From: Caulochytrium protostelioides
Lineage: Eukaryota > Chytridiomycota > Caulochytriomycetes > Caulochytriales > Caulochytriaceae
Direction: 5' to 3'
NCBI GenBank assembly: GCA_003615045.1
Contig: ML014278.1
Location: forward strand, 1-40,402
DNA length: 40,402 bases
The notes under the pieces are model-generated. The model was not told the origin of the DNA. It saw only the letters and a program-made list of their open reading frames with translations, and ran no database searches. Numbering within the stretch: position 1 is the first letter of the stretch; each line of letters starts with the position of its first letter. This document shows, one piece after another, positions 10,673 to 19,515 of this stretch. The position numbers and the translations under genes were made by a program.

Positions 10673-13600
10673 ATGGCGCTGCCGCTCCCGCGGGCTCCGC
10701 CGACGGCCGGCGCGAGCGGCCACCGGCTCACGATCCCCACCGCGCTCGAGCGCTCGCTGACCGTGCCGGGCCACGGGCCCGCCAGCGCGACGGACGCTGC
10801 CGACGCCGACGACGCCGACGACCTCGCTGCCGCCGCCGGCGCGGGCGGCCTCTCGCGCCGCGCCACGGGCCTCACGCGCACCGGCACGCAGTCTTCCTAC
10901 GGCGGTGGCGGCGGCACGAGCGCCGGCGTCTCGCGCGCGTCGACCCTGCTCGGCGCGCCGGCGTCGCTGTTCCGCAACACGTTCGCGCGGCTCAGCAAGA
11001 AGCCGCTGTACACGCACGTGCGGGAGGATCCGACGGCGCGGTGCAAGCTGCGGGTCAACGAGCACTACGCGGCGGTCGCGACGGCGCACGGCATCGGCAT
11101 CCTGCCGAACGGGCCCGAGCGCGATGCCACGGGCGCGCACGGCCCGCTCCCCGACCCCGTCAAGCTGGAGCTCGGCGTCCCCGTCTGCTTCGCGAACCCG
11201 GGCGCCGACAAGCACGTGGTCGACCTCTCGTGGTCGCCGGCGGTCGGCCACGTGCTCGCGAGCTGCGCGCGGCGCGACTGCGTCGTGCGCGTGTGGCGTG
11301 TGCCGGCCGCCGTCGACACGTGGACGCCCGGGACGCCCGGCGCGACGGTCGCGAGCGCCGACCTGTACCTCGCCGGCCACGAGAGCGCCGTCCAGCGCGT
11401 GGCGTTCCACCCGACGGTCGGCAACCTGCTCGCCTCGGCGGGCGCCGACGCCGCCGACGGCCTCCGGCTGTGGGAGGTCGAGGGCATGGCCGAGCGCGCC
11501 GCGTACCCGAACATCGCGGCCACGGCCTTCGTCTTCGACGCCACGGGGCGCCATCTCGTCGCGATCAACCGCGCCATGCACACGCTCGACCGCTTCGACG
11601 TGCGCTCGGGCCAGCGCCGCCAGTCGCTGCCGCTGGCGGGCCTCGTCCACCCCACGAAGCACGCCGCCGTCGCGTGGCTGCACCCGGACCCGTACGTCGT
11701 GGTCGCTGGGTTTGATCCCGCGCCGAGCGCCGACCGGCGGCTCGTTGTGATCGATCTGCGCCGTGGCGCGGTCGTGCAGACCGTGCCCGTCGCGGCGACG
11801 CACGGCGCCGGCCTCGGCGCGCTCACGCCGCTCTGGGATCCCGCGTTGCCGCTGCTGTACGTGACGGCCAAGGACGAGGGCGTGCGCGTCTACGAGTGGG
11901 CGGACAGCCAGCTGGGGCTCGTGGCCGCGACGCGCAGCGAGCGCGCTTTCACCGCGATGGACTTGCTGCCCAAGTCGCACTGCGTCAGCCGCCAGTGCGA
12001 GATTGCGCGGTTCGCGGGGCTCAGCGCCGACCACACGCTCGACACCGTCTCCATCCTTGTGCCGCGGCAGCGCGGCGAGACCGAGTTCCAGCAGGCCTTC
12101 TACCCGCCGATCGCGGTCCCGCCGCCGTGCACCGCGGCCGACTTTTTCCGCAGCGATGCCTTGCGTCGTGATGAAGGTGGCGAGGCGGACTGGCTTGCGG
12201 CGCCCGATCCGGCGATCGCGCCGGTCATGGTCGCGACGCATACGGGCGTCGACCAGCACCAGCGGGCGACGCTCACGCATACGCGCGGCGGGTCCGACGC
12301 CGCGCTGGACGCCGCGCAGTGCGATGCCCAGCGCCGCGCGTTCCTCGCGAGCCACGGCGCGGGCGACGCGGCCGCGGCCGCGGCCGCCGCCGCCGGCGAC
12401 CCGCGGCACTCGGTCACCCAGCGCCGGCCTTCGAACGCTTCGGCGGCGCGGCCGCCGTCGGTCCGTGGCGCCGAGCCGTCCCCGCCGCCGCCACACGTCC
12501 TGAAGGGCGACACGGCCACACTCGGCGCCGAACCCGCGGCCGCGCCGGGCCTCCAGGTGAACGCGAAGGCGGCGCCTGTCGCGTCGGCGCGCAGCGCGCT
12601 GCTCCTGGATACGGCGAGCGTGCAGTTCTACACGACGACGCTGACGGCCGACGGCCGCCTGCCGGCGCCGCGGCCGGGCGCGTCGACGCCGCCGGTCAAC
12701 GCGTTCCTCTCGGCGGCCAGCGGTTGGCAGATCCCGCCCGACACGCGCGGCGTCACGCCGCTGCTCAAAAAGGCCGCCGTCGTCCTGCAGCCTGACCGGC
12801 TGCTCGTTTACCGGAGCACCAAGGCCTACATGGACGACGCGGCGCGGCGCGACGCGGCCGCGAGCCTCAAGCTCGCGTGTCTCATCGGAATCGCCGTCTG
12901 GGACGCCACGCTCGTCTGCGTGTGGAACGACCCCGACCGCGCCGCGGGCACCATCGCCGTTAGCGTCGTGCACTTCGAGCGCGCCCAGCTCGTGCCCGAC
13001 TGGCAAACCCAGATCCGCCGGCTCGCCGGGATGGGCGAGACGGACGCCGCCGCGATGGACGCCGCCGCCACGGTACCGGCACCGGCACCGGCGTGCCGCA
13101 TCGGCCGGTGGACGACACGCACGCGCTGGCCCGAGACGCCCGCGGCCGCGGCGCACGCCGCGCCCGACCAGACGTGGATCGTCTGTCTCTGGCGCCGCGG
13201 CATTGTCGCTCTCGGCAACAACGTCGTCTGGAGCCGCGCGCTCGCCATCCCAGCGACCGACCGCCTCCGCATGACGCCCGAAGCGGCCACGGGCATGGCG
13301 CTCTACCTCGTGCCGGCGGGAAGGCCGGGCACGGCCGCGGGCGCCGGCGCGTCCGATGCCGAGACCGCCGACGGCCCCGGCCCGCCCCCCGCGGCGGCAG
13401 CCTCCCGCGGCGACCAGCAAGCCGCCCGCGTCCATCCGCAGACGCCGTGGGTCCGCGTCGAGCTTCCGACCGAAGCCGATCGCGACGCCTGGAGCCATTT
13501 CATCCGCCACCTCAGCTTGCCGGACCCCTTCGCGCCCGCGACCGTGCGGAGCGCGTTGCTCGAGATCATTGCAATGCAGCCCGGCGCCGCCGCGGCGGCG

Positions 13601-15949
13601 CGACCCGTCACGACGGTGGGCGAGGCCGCCAGCGCCGCCGCGGCCGTCCTGCCGTCGTGGACGCGGCACCCGTCGCCGCTCGCGCTGTGGATGATCACGG
13701 GCAAGGGCGGCCAGACCGTGACGTACGTCAAGCCGCACGTGGCGAGTCTGCGGCGCGACGCGGCGTTTGTGCTGTGCACGCCGCACGCCGCGTACTACTA
13801 CGCGGCGCCCGGGTGCTCCCGCGTCGCCGCGGCGCGCGCCCTCGAGCTCGCCGTCGGCCACCAGCGGTCCTACGTCGGCCTCCGCGTCGAGACCGTGCTG
13901 GTCGAGACGCTCGCCGCGGCTCCGTCCGCCATGGTCAGCGCGCTGCAGACGGACGCGGCCAAGCTGAGCGCCCCGCGGTTTCCGCCGTCCATGTCGGAGG
14001 GCGAGCGCGCGGCCACGGAGGACGCCGTGCGCGTGTGGCAGCTGACGTGGCCCGAGCACGCCGACGGCACCCTCGAGCCCGCGTTCCAGTGCCTTCACGA
14101 CGACGGCGCGCTACCCGACAAAGCGCTGCTGCAGTCGGACCGCACCATTTTGTACTCGGGCCGCCGCCAGCTCTATCTCTGGCAAGGGCGGGACGTGCCA
14201 CGGGACTTGGCGGGCGTCAGCGCCGACCTCGTCAGCCGTGCCGCCCATCGCGAGGTGGAGCCCGGGTTGGCCGCCTTAGCCCGCGCCCTCCAGACCGGCC
14301 ACGCTGGCGGCGCGGCGGCGGCCACGGCGGCCTCTCACGGCCCGGCGACCACACCAGTCGCCGCAGTCCAAGCCCTACGCGTCTGGGTCGAGCATGTCCA
14401 GGAAGGTTTCGAGTCCATGAGCTTCAAGACGCAGTTCACGGGCTTCCCGTCGAGCCTGCCGATCAGTATGCGGATCGACGATGTGAAAGGCCATGTCGCG
14501 GCGCCGCTCGAGCAGCCGCCGCTGCAGCCGTCCACGTGGCTGGTGGCGCCGCCGGCGCCTGTGTGTCCGCCGCTCGCGTCGCCGACGGCGGCCCTGCCGG
14601 ACCGCGCGGAGCTCGAGGTCGCGCAGTGGCGCGTCGTCGATTTCCAGCGCGAGCGCGTCCCGGACAAGCGCCTCGGGCACCTCGTCACCACCGACAACTA
14701 CCTCGTGACGATGCGCCGCGCGGCCGCCGCAGGCGCGGGCCGCGGGACCCTCTTCTTCTGGCAGGGCGGCGCGTCGCGACTCATCGAGAAGGGCACGAAC
14801 GCCATGCTCGTGGCCGAAGCCACGGGCGGCGGCGTCCGCGCCACCGCCGGCGTGGGCACTGATGCCGTCGGCGCGGCCACGGACGCGGACGGCGCCGTCG
14901 CCGCGGCCCTCGGGATGGCGACCCGCGGCGATCCTCTCGCGGCCGGCGACTTTGCGCATGCCCGCGTCGAGGAGGGCCACGAGCCGCTAGCGCTAATCCG
15001 GCTGCTGAGCCCGCTCTTTGTGTGGCAGCAGACGATCCCGACGGCGGACGCGGCGCGGCCGCTCGTGCTGGAGATCCGGTGGGCGCACGGCCGTCCGGAC
15101 GCCGTCAAAGTCTGCCAGATCGCGCTGATGGACGTGACCTTCTGCCCGCAGTCGCTGCTGCTCGTGCTCACGCAGCTGCCGGCGGCGGGACAGCCCGCGA
15201 GCCAGCTGAAGCCCAAGCTGTGGGTCGGCCGGGATCTGCCGTTCCCGCCGTCCGCGCTGGGCGCCCAGCTGCATCCGGTGCTGGCGCGGCTCGCGGGGAT
15301 GCTCGGATGCGTCGCCGCGCGGCCGCCCGCCGCCGGCAGCGCCGCCACTGGAACGGCGCCGGGGACGCCGGCGACCGCGACATCGACCTCGACATCCACG
15401 TCCATGTCGATTGAGCAAGTCACGTGCCAGCACGCCGTGTTCGCGCCGCTGCTCGCGGGGGCGCCCGACCTCGCGACGGTGCCCGGTGCCGCGCCTGCTC
15501 CGCCGATCCTGCTGGCGGCCACAGCGCACACGGGCATCTTGCAGGTCGTCCGCGCGGGGTCGCCGCTGCTCGCGATGGAGGACCTCGACCACAGCACGAC
15601 CCACGTGCTCATCACGCCAGCGGGTGTATGGGTCTGGAACGCGGAAGCGACGGCGCGGCTCGCCGCCGTGACCGCGGCGGCGGCGGGCGATGGCGGCGGC
15701 GGCGGCGCGGACCGTGGCGGCGTCCATCCGTTGCTCGCGGCGGCGTTGACGGAATGGATGGCGCTACCGGAGGCGGCGGCTTACGGCGGACCGCGGGTGC
15801 CGCGGCTCGTGCTGGTGCGCCGTCGTGCCGCTGCGCATGCGCCTGAGGCTACAGTCACGGTCGCGCCCGAGCCCGCGGCCTTCCGCCGCTGGTTTGCCGG
15901 GTGGACCGAGATGAAACGAGCCCGCTGCTTTGGCTCCCTCGACCGCTGA
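10673..15949 (+). CDS. Villidin-like actin-binding protein: coronin-type WD40 + PH-like + gelsolin-like repeats
   Basis: 1758 aa, single open frame from the first ATG. A low-complexity N-terminus (1-100) is followed by the coronin-type entry RNTFARLSKKPLYTHVRED (from 101) and a WD40 region (about 160-430; examples VVDLSWSPAVGHVLASCA and AVQRVAFHPTVGNLLASAGA). A PH-like region follows (about 690-950; LLKKAAVVLQPDRLLVYRS to DRDAWSHFIRHL). Gelsolin/villin-like segments follow from about 1000: LALWMITGKGGQTVTYVKP, a second with DRTILYSGRRQLYLWQGRD near 1155, and a third with RGTLFFWQGGASRLIEKGTN near 1355. This order matches Dictyostelium villidin (WD repeats, PH domains, gelsolin repeats, headpiece; about 1700 aa), but I see no villin headpiece at the C-terminus. 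Expected role is actin or membrane-cytoskeleton binding. The start context is weak (T at -3). Family assignment is good; repeat counts are approximate. Confidence 0.87.
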   Translation: MALPLPRAPPTAGASGHRLTIPTALERSLTVPGHGPASATDAADADDADDLAAAAGAGGLSRRATGLTRTGTQSSYGGGGGTSAGVSRASTLLGAPASLFRNTFARLSKKPLYTHVREDPTARCKLRVNEHYAAVATAHGIGILPNGPERDATGAHGPLPDPVKLELGVPVCFANPGADKHVVDLSWSPAVGHVLASCARRDCVVRVWRVPAAVDTWTPGTPGATVASADLYLAGHESAVQRVAFHPTVGNLLASAGADAADGLRLWEVEGMAERAAYPNIAATAFVFDATGRHLVAINRAMHTLDRFDVRSGQRRQSLPLAGLVHPTKHAAVAWLHPDPYVVVAGFDPAPSADRRLVVIDLRRGAVVQTVPVAATHGAGLGALTPLWDPALPLLYVTAKDEGVRVYEWADSQLGLVAATRSERAFTAMDLLPKSHCVSRQCEIARFAGLSADHTLDTVSILVPRQRGETEFQQAFYPPIAVPPPCTAADFFRSDALRRDEGGEADWLAAPDPAIAPVMVATHTGVDQHQRATLTHTRGGSDAALDAAQCDAQRRAFLASHGAGDAAAAAAAAAGDPRHSVTQRRPSNASAARPPSVRGAEPSPPPPHVLKGDTATLGAEPAAAPGLQVNAKAAPVASARSALLLDTASVQFYTTTLTADGRLPAPRPGASTPPVNAFLSAASGWQIPPDTRGVTPLLKKAAVVLQPDRLLVYRSTKAYMDDAARRDAAASLKLACLIGIAVWDATLVCVWNDPDRAAGTIAVSVVHFERAQLVPDWQTQIRRLAGMGETDAAAMDAAATVPAPAPACRIGRWTTRTRWPETPAAAAHAAPDQTWIVCLWRRGIVALGNNVVWSRALAIPATDRLRMTPEAATGMALYLVPAGRPGTAAGAGASDAETADGPGPPPAAAASRGDQQAARVHPQTPWVRVELPTEADRDAWSHFIRHLSLPDPFAPATVRSALLEIIAMQPGAAAAARPVTTVGEAASAAAAVLPSWTRHPSPLALWMITGKGGQTVTYVKPHVASLRRDAAFVLCTPHAAYYYAAPGCSRVAAARALELAVGHQRSYVGLRVETVLVETLAAAPSAMVSALQTDAAKLSAPRFPPSMSEGERAATEDAVRVWQLTWPEHADGTLEPAFQCLHDDGALPDKALLQSDRTILYSGRRQLYLWQGRDVPRDLAGVSADLVSRAAHREVEPGLAALARALQTGHAGGAAAATAASHGPATTPVAAVQALRVWVEHVQEGFESMSFKTQFTGFPSSLPISMRIDDVKGHVAAPLEQPPLQPSTWLVAPPAPVCPPLASPTAALPDRAELEVAQWRVVDFQRERVPDKRLGHLVTTDNYLVTMRRAAAAGAGRGTLFFWQGGASRLIEKGTNAMLVAEATGGGVRATAGVGTDAVGAATDADGAVAAALGMATRGDPLAAGDFAHARVEEGHEPLALIRLLSPLFVWQQTIPTADAARPLVLEIRWAHGRPDAVKVCQIALMDVTFCPQSLLLVLTQLPAAGQPASQLKPKLWVGRDLPFPPSALGAQLHPVLARLAGMLGCVAARPPAAGSAATGTAPGTPATATSTSTSTSMSIEQVTCQHAVFAPLLAGAPDLATVPGAAPAPPILLAATAHTGILQVVRAGSPLLAMEDLDHSTTHVLITPAGVWVWNAEATARLAAVTAAAAGDGGGGGADRGGVHPLLAAALTEWMALPEAAAYGGPRVPRLVLVRRRAAAHAPEATVTVAPEPAAFRRWFAGWTEMKRARCFGSLDR

Positions 15950-16572
15950 GCCTCCTACGGCGGCCATCGAAGGGCTCGCTATCTGTGCCATGTTCATGTG
16001 CCATGCTTCGAGCACGATGGGTCACGACGAGACGACTCGAGCGATCGAGAGCCATTGGGTCTCATACGCCGTGTGATGATCCGGCGTTCATAGCCGTAAG
16101 TGAGCCCAACGAGGATGGAGACGCCCGCTGGAACGGCAGAAGCGAGAAAAAAAGAGTCCATCGTAGATCCCGGCGAGGCTGGCACACGCCTCCTATGTGC
16201 CCATGAAGCTCAGGCTGGCCAGTACGTGGCCGCAGTGGCGAGCCGCCTGCGGCAGCGCACGATGACACGCGGTTCGCACAACGCACGTGCCGTCTGCACC
16301 GAACGGCATCGCGTGTCGCAGAGCAGGCATGCGGGCGAGGTGCGCGTCGTGACACCGGCCTGAGGCACCGATATGCGTCATGGCGAGCGGCATCGTCTTG
16401 CCGCTGCCGATGCGGAAACTCAACAAAAAATGCCGTTCCGAACGATGCTTCTCTTGGCCCCAGCGGGCGCCGGTGTGACGTGAGCGGCGGCGGCGGCGGC
16501 GGCGAGGGGACCATGCACGGAGGCGACGGTGGGGTCGGCGGGGTTTCGGCATCCTAGGCGGCGGCGTGGGCG

Positions 16573-16605
<33 letters not shown>

Positions 16606-17049
16606 TGGGCTCCATCCGCCGCCGTCGGCCGGCGTGCACGGACACCCGACGGCGTGGAAGCATGGGCGGCGTGCTAATGCTTCCAGGACAGGGTGTTGTC
16701 GCCGCGTCGGCATGGGAGCTCCGCTTCGTCGGCATCGCGACGCCATGGCGACGGCGATAACAGCGCATGGGGATCGCGATCGGGGAGGTCCACTGCACCG
16801 CGATCCCGGCACGATCCCGGCACGATCCCGGCACGATCCCGGCACGATCCCCCCGGGCCCTGCTCGCGCCGTCTCGCCATCGGCGCTTATCGCTTCGCCA
16901 TGGGCATTGAGTGCATCCTCCCACCGTCGCCGCATACTTCACCGTCTGTTGCCGCGCGCCTTTCGCGAAAACGACACAGCCCTACGCCACGACGATCCGG
17001 TCTGATCCGACGGGATCCACGAACGGTCGCTGCTCGGCGCTGTCGACGG
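15950..17049. other. Intergenic region with 11-bp tandem repeat near the next gene
   Basis: No gene was supported. The plus strand carries a GTAAGT at 16097-16102, but no exon on either side matches the villidin family, so I do not extend that gene. The promoter of the PQ-loop gene must lie in the right half, which holds the repeat at 16801-16850. An in-frame ATG at 16900 would add 50 residues to the PQ-loop protein. Confidence 0.5.
16801..16850. repeat. Tandem 11-mer cgatcccggca x4.5
   Basis: Four full copies and one partial copy of an 11-nt unit, perfect throughout, about 200 bp upstream of the PQ-loop gene start. It could be promoter-associated or simply a minisatellite. Confidence 0.9.
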
Positions 17050-18321
17050 ATGGCCGTGCCGCCACGTGGGTCGGCCGTCCGATGGGCGGCCTCGGCCGCC
17101 ATGCTCGTGGCCACGGTCCTGGCCCTCGCTGCTGCCTACGGCACCCCCATGGCCGCCGCCGCCGCTGCCGCCGCGACCACGACCCCGACCGCCACCACGC
17201 TGGCATCGTCGTCGCCACCGCCGCACCCGCGCTGCCGCTGCAGCCCGCTCGTCAAGGACGGCTACCCGTATATTGAGTGGATCGGCTACTATTTCGGCGA
17301 CTGCGTCTACACGCCCAAAGAGCAGCTCTCCTTTGTCGTGGGCTACGTCGCCCTCGCGTGCTACATCGTCGCGCAGCTGCCCCAGATCTACAAGAACTAC
17401 CAGCGCCAGTCGACCGACGGCCTCAGTATCGGTAGTATCTTCATGTGGACGGCCGGCGACCTGACCGACCTCGCCGGCGTCGTGCTCACCAACCAGCTCG
17501 TGACCCAGAAGTGGACCGGCGTCTACTTTCTGGTCCTCGACTTCATTATGATCGGCCAGTGGCTCCACTACCGCGCGCCGTCCCGCGGGCTCGAGGACGC
17601 GGCGGACGCCGGCGGCAGCGGCGGCGGTGCCGGGGGCGATGACGACGGCCTCCACGCGCCGTCCGAGCGCGACCCGCTGCTCGCCGACACGTATGCGCAT
17701 GTCCAGCGCCACCAAGCGCAGCGCGTGCCCGACGCGATGCACGAGCCGCGGCACGACGGCCGCTTCATGCCCTCGCACGACTTTGCGACGCCGAGTGCCG
17801 ACCTGGACGCCGCCGCGCCGCGCGACGTGGCGTCGGCGCGGTCGCCGCCGTCCGCGGCGCGGTCGCTACTGCCCAAGAGTGTCGTCACGAGCACGTTCCT
17901 CGTCGCGCTCGCGGTGCGCGCGGCGGCGGCGTTCCCGTCGGCGTCGACGGCGGCCGCGGCGGCGGCGCTCACGGCGGCGGCGGACGCCGTCGGGCTGTGC
18001 GCCGCGCCGCCCATGATGTCGCTGAGCGCGCGCGTCGTCGGCTCCGTGCTGTCCTGGATCTGCGGCGTGTTCTACTTCAGCGCGCGGATCCCGCAGATCG
18101 TCGAGAACCACCAGAAGCGGTCGGTGGCGGGGCTGAGTATCATGCTGTTCGTGCTGACGATTGCCGGCAACGCCGCGTACGGCATCGCGATCCTGCTGCG
18201 GCTGCCGGCGCTGGACGCGCATTTCTATGAAAGCGTGCTGCCGTACCTGATCGGGAGTCTGGGCACCTTTGTCTTTGACGTGTGCATCATCACGCAGAGC
18301 ATCCTTTATCAAGTGCTTTGA
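17050..18321 (+). CDS. PQ-loop repeat transporter (SLC66A1/PQLC2-Ypq type), vacuolar/lysosomal
   Basis: 423 aa. Family members export cationic amino acids from vacuole or lysosome. Both signature PQ motifs are present: [18 protein letters not shown] (P111-Q112) and [18 protein letters not shown] (P348-Q349). Each is embedded in hydrophobic helices consistent with a seven-helix fold: [29 protein letters not shown] and [12 protein letters not shown] in the first half, [27 protein letters not shown] and [14 protein letters not shown] in the second. A long hydrophilic loop (about 178-275) separates the halves. The N-terminus after this ATG ([20 protein letters not shown]) is hydrophobic and signal-like. 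An in-frame ATG at 16900 would add a basic 50-residue leader and is less likely. The stop codon lies within the 3' end of the convergent dehydratase gene. Substrate is inferred from the family. Confidence 0.9.
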   Translation: MAVPPRGSAVRWAASAAMLVATVLALAAAYGTPMAAAAAAAATTTPTATTLASSSPPPHPRCRCSPLVKDGYPYIEWIGYYFGDCVYTPKEQLSFVVGYVALACYIVAQLPQIYKNYQRQSTDGLSIGSIFMWTAGDLTDLAGVVLTNQLVTQKWTGVYFLVLDFIMIGQWLHYRAPSRGLEDAADAGGSGGGAGGDDDGLHAPSERDPLLADTYAHVQRHQAQRVPDAMHEPRHDGRFMPSHDFATPSADLDAAAPRDVASARSPPSAARSLLPKSVVTSTFLVALAVRAAAAFPSASTAAAAAALTAAADAVGLCAAPPMMSLSARVVGSVLSWICGVFYFSARIPQIVENHQKRSVAGLSIMLFVLTIAGNAAYGIAILLRLPALDAHFYESVLPYLIGSLGTFVFDVCIITQSILYQVL

Positions 18322-18785
18322 GTCGGTCGTTCCGTGGACGGTGGCGCCGCGGAACGCGCCGCCGTCGCCTCATCGTACGCGCGGTTGATCCAGGCCGCCA
18401 GACGCACATCGTTGCTGGAGAGCCCCTCGCAGCTGTGGGTCGTCAGCGTGATGGCGACACGGTTGTAGACGTTCGACCACTCCGGATGGTGGTTGTGGAC
18501 CTCGGCGGTGAGCGCGACGCGCGTCATGAACGCCCACGCCGCGTTGAAGTCGGCAAACGCAAAGTCCCGCTGCAGCGCGTCACGGTCGGCGGCGAGCGTC
18601 CACCCGGTGAGCGGCGGCAGCAGCTGGTCCCGCTCGGCCGCCGTCAGCCGTGCGGTCTGCATCCCGCGCCGCGCGGCGACCGGGACACTGCGGACCGGCA
18701 TCGCCCACGCCGTCGGCATCGCGGGCGGCACCCGGGCGGTGCGGACGCCGCGGCGCCCCAAGGACAGCATGGCGGAGGCCAGCAT
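18309..18785 (-). CDS. PCBD: Pterin-4a-carbinolamine dehydratase (PCD/DCoH family)
   Basis: 158 aa. Dehydrates 4a-hydroxytetrahydropterin, recycling the cofactor of aromatic amino-acid hydroxylases. The diagnostic block [16 protein letters not shown] lies at residues 95-110 and contains the catalytic His pair; [15 protein letters not shown] follows at 117-130, and [16 protein letters not shown] opens the domain near 47. The first 45 residues are Arg/Ala-rich without acidic residues and resemble a mitochondrial targeting sequence; an internal Met at 42 just precedes the conserved domain and could give a cytosolic form. The first ATG is at 18785; the frame upstream offers only TTG. The last 13 bases overlap, on the other strand, the coding end of the PQ-loop gene. 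The start is divergent from the DNAAF5 gene. Confidence 0.93.
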   Translation of the reverse strand: MLASAMLSLGRRGVRTARVPPAMPTAWAMPVRSVPVAARRGMQTARLTAAERDQLLPPLTGWTLAADRDALQRDFAFADFNAAWAFMTRVALTAEVHNHHPEWSNVYNRVAITLTTHSCEGLSSNDVRLAAWINRAYDEATAARSAAPPSTERPTQST

Positions 18786-19515
18786 TGATCGAAACAACTA
18801 ATAATCAGGAAAAGGATGGAGCAGGCGCCGCGAGGTATGCCGATGGACCCATGAAGCCTCCCGGACACGCGAACGATCGCACAGAGGCGGCGGTGGATGC
18901 GATGGATGCCGTCTGAACAGCGCGATCGTCGTGGGGGTGGCCCTCCGGCATCGGCAGCACGCGACATCATGTGCCGACCAGCGATACGAGGCGGCGTCCG
19001 GCGCTATGGGAGATGCCGTGAACCGCCCCTCGTCGCGGGACGCGCGACGGGTCGACTTGGCGAGATAGACGCGATCACGGAGGCCGCGCCGCGAAGGCAC
19101 GTGAGCCCGCGATCGCCGCGGCGTGGACCCGCCACGGGCCCGTGGCGCCGCCGCGGCCGCCACGGACAGCCGCGCCACGGGCCCCTTGCGCCGTCGCTCG
19201 AGCGGCTCCAGCACGGAGGGCGTCCGCGGCACGCGATCCCGCGGTCGGCGGCGAGCGCCAGACGCGAATGGCGCGCGAGCATTCGGCCGCGCCGGCCGTT
19301 CCGATCTCGCTCAAGTCATCGCTCGCGCGATTGGCGCGAGCGGCCGCCGGATCGCTGCATGGCCTCGCGCTGGCGCCATCGTATACCGGGGGCTGCTGCT
19401 CGGATCCGTCGGCAGCGCTGGCGGCGCTGACGGTCTCCACGGCATCCGCGCGTGCCGCTCTGCTGTCCATCGACGATCACCGGCCTTACCAGCGCTTCGA
19501 CCGACGCCTCAAGCC
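18786..19515. promoter_or_regulatory. Divergent intergenic region between PCBD and DNAAF5
   Basis: 730 bp separating two divergent starts, so it must hold both promoters. Apart from an AT-rich patch beside the PCBD start (18797-18812) I see no TATA box, repeat or recognisable motif. The DNAAF5 frame stays open upstream to 19123, but only from a GTG. Confidence 0.5.

Noticed and set aside
10154-14098. A 1314-codon open frame on the minus strand
   Set aside because: It lies antisense to the villidin-like gene. In DNA with saturated G/C third positions stop codons become rare on the opposite strand. The product is Arg/Gly/Ala monotony without any motif.
16193-16942. P-loop-like string IGSGKTMPLA in a minus-strand frame
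   Set aside because: An isolated Walker-A look-alike with no Walker-B or helicase context; the rest is Arg/Pro-rich repeat translation.
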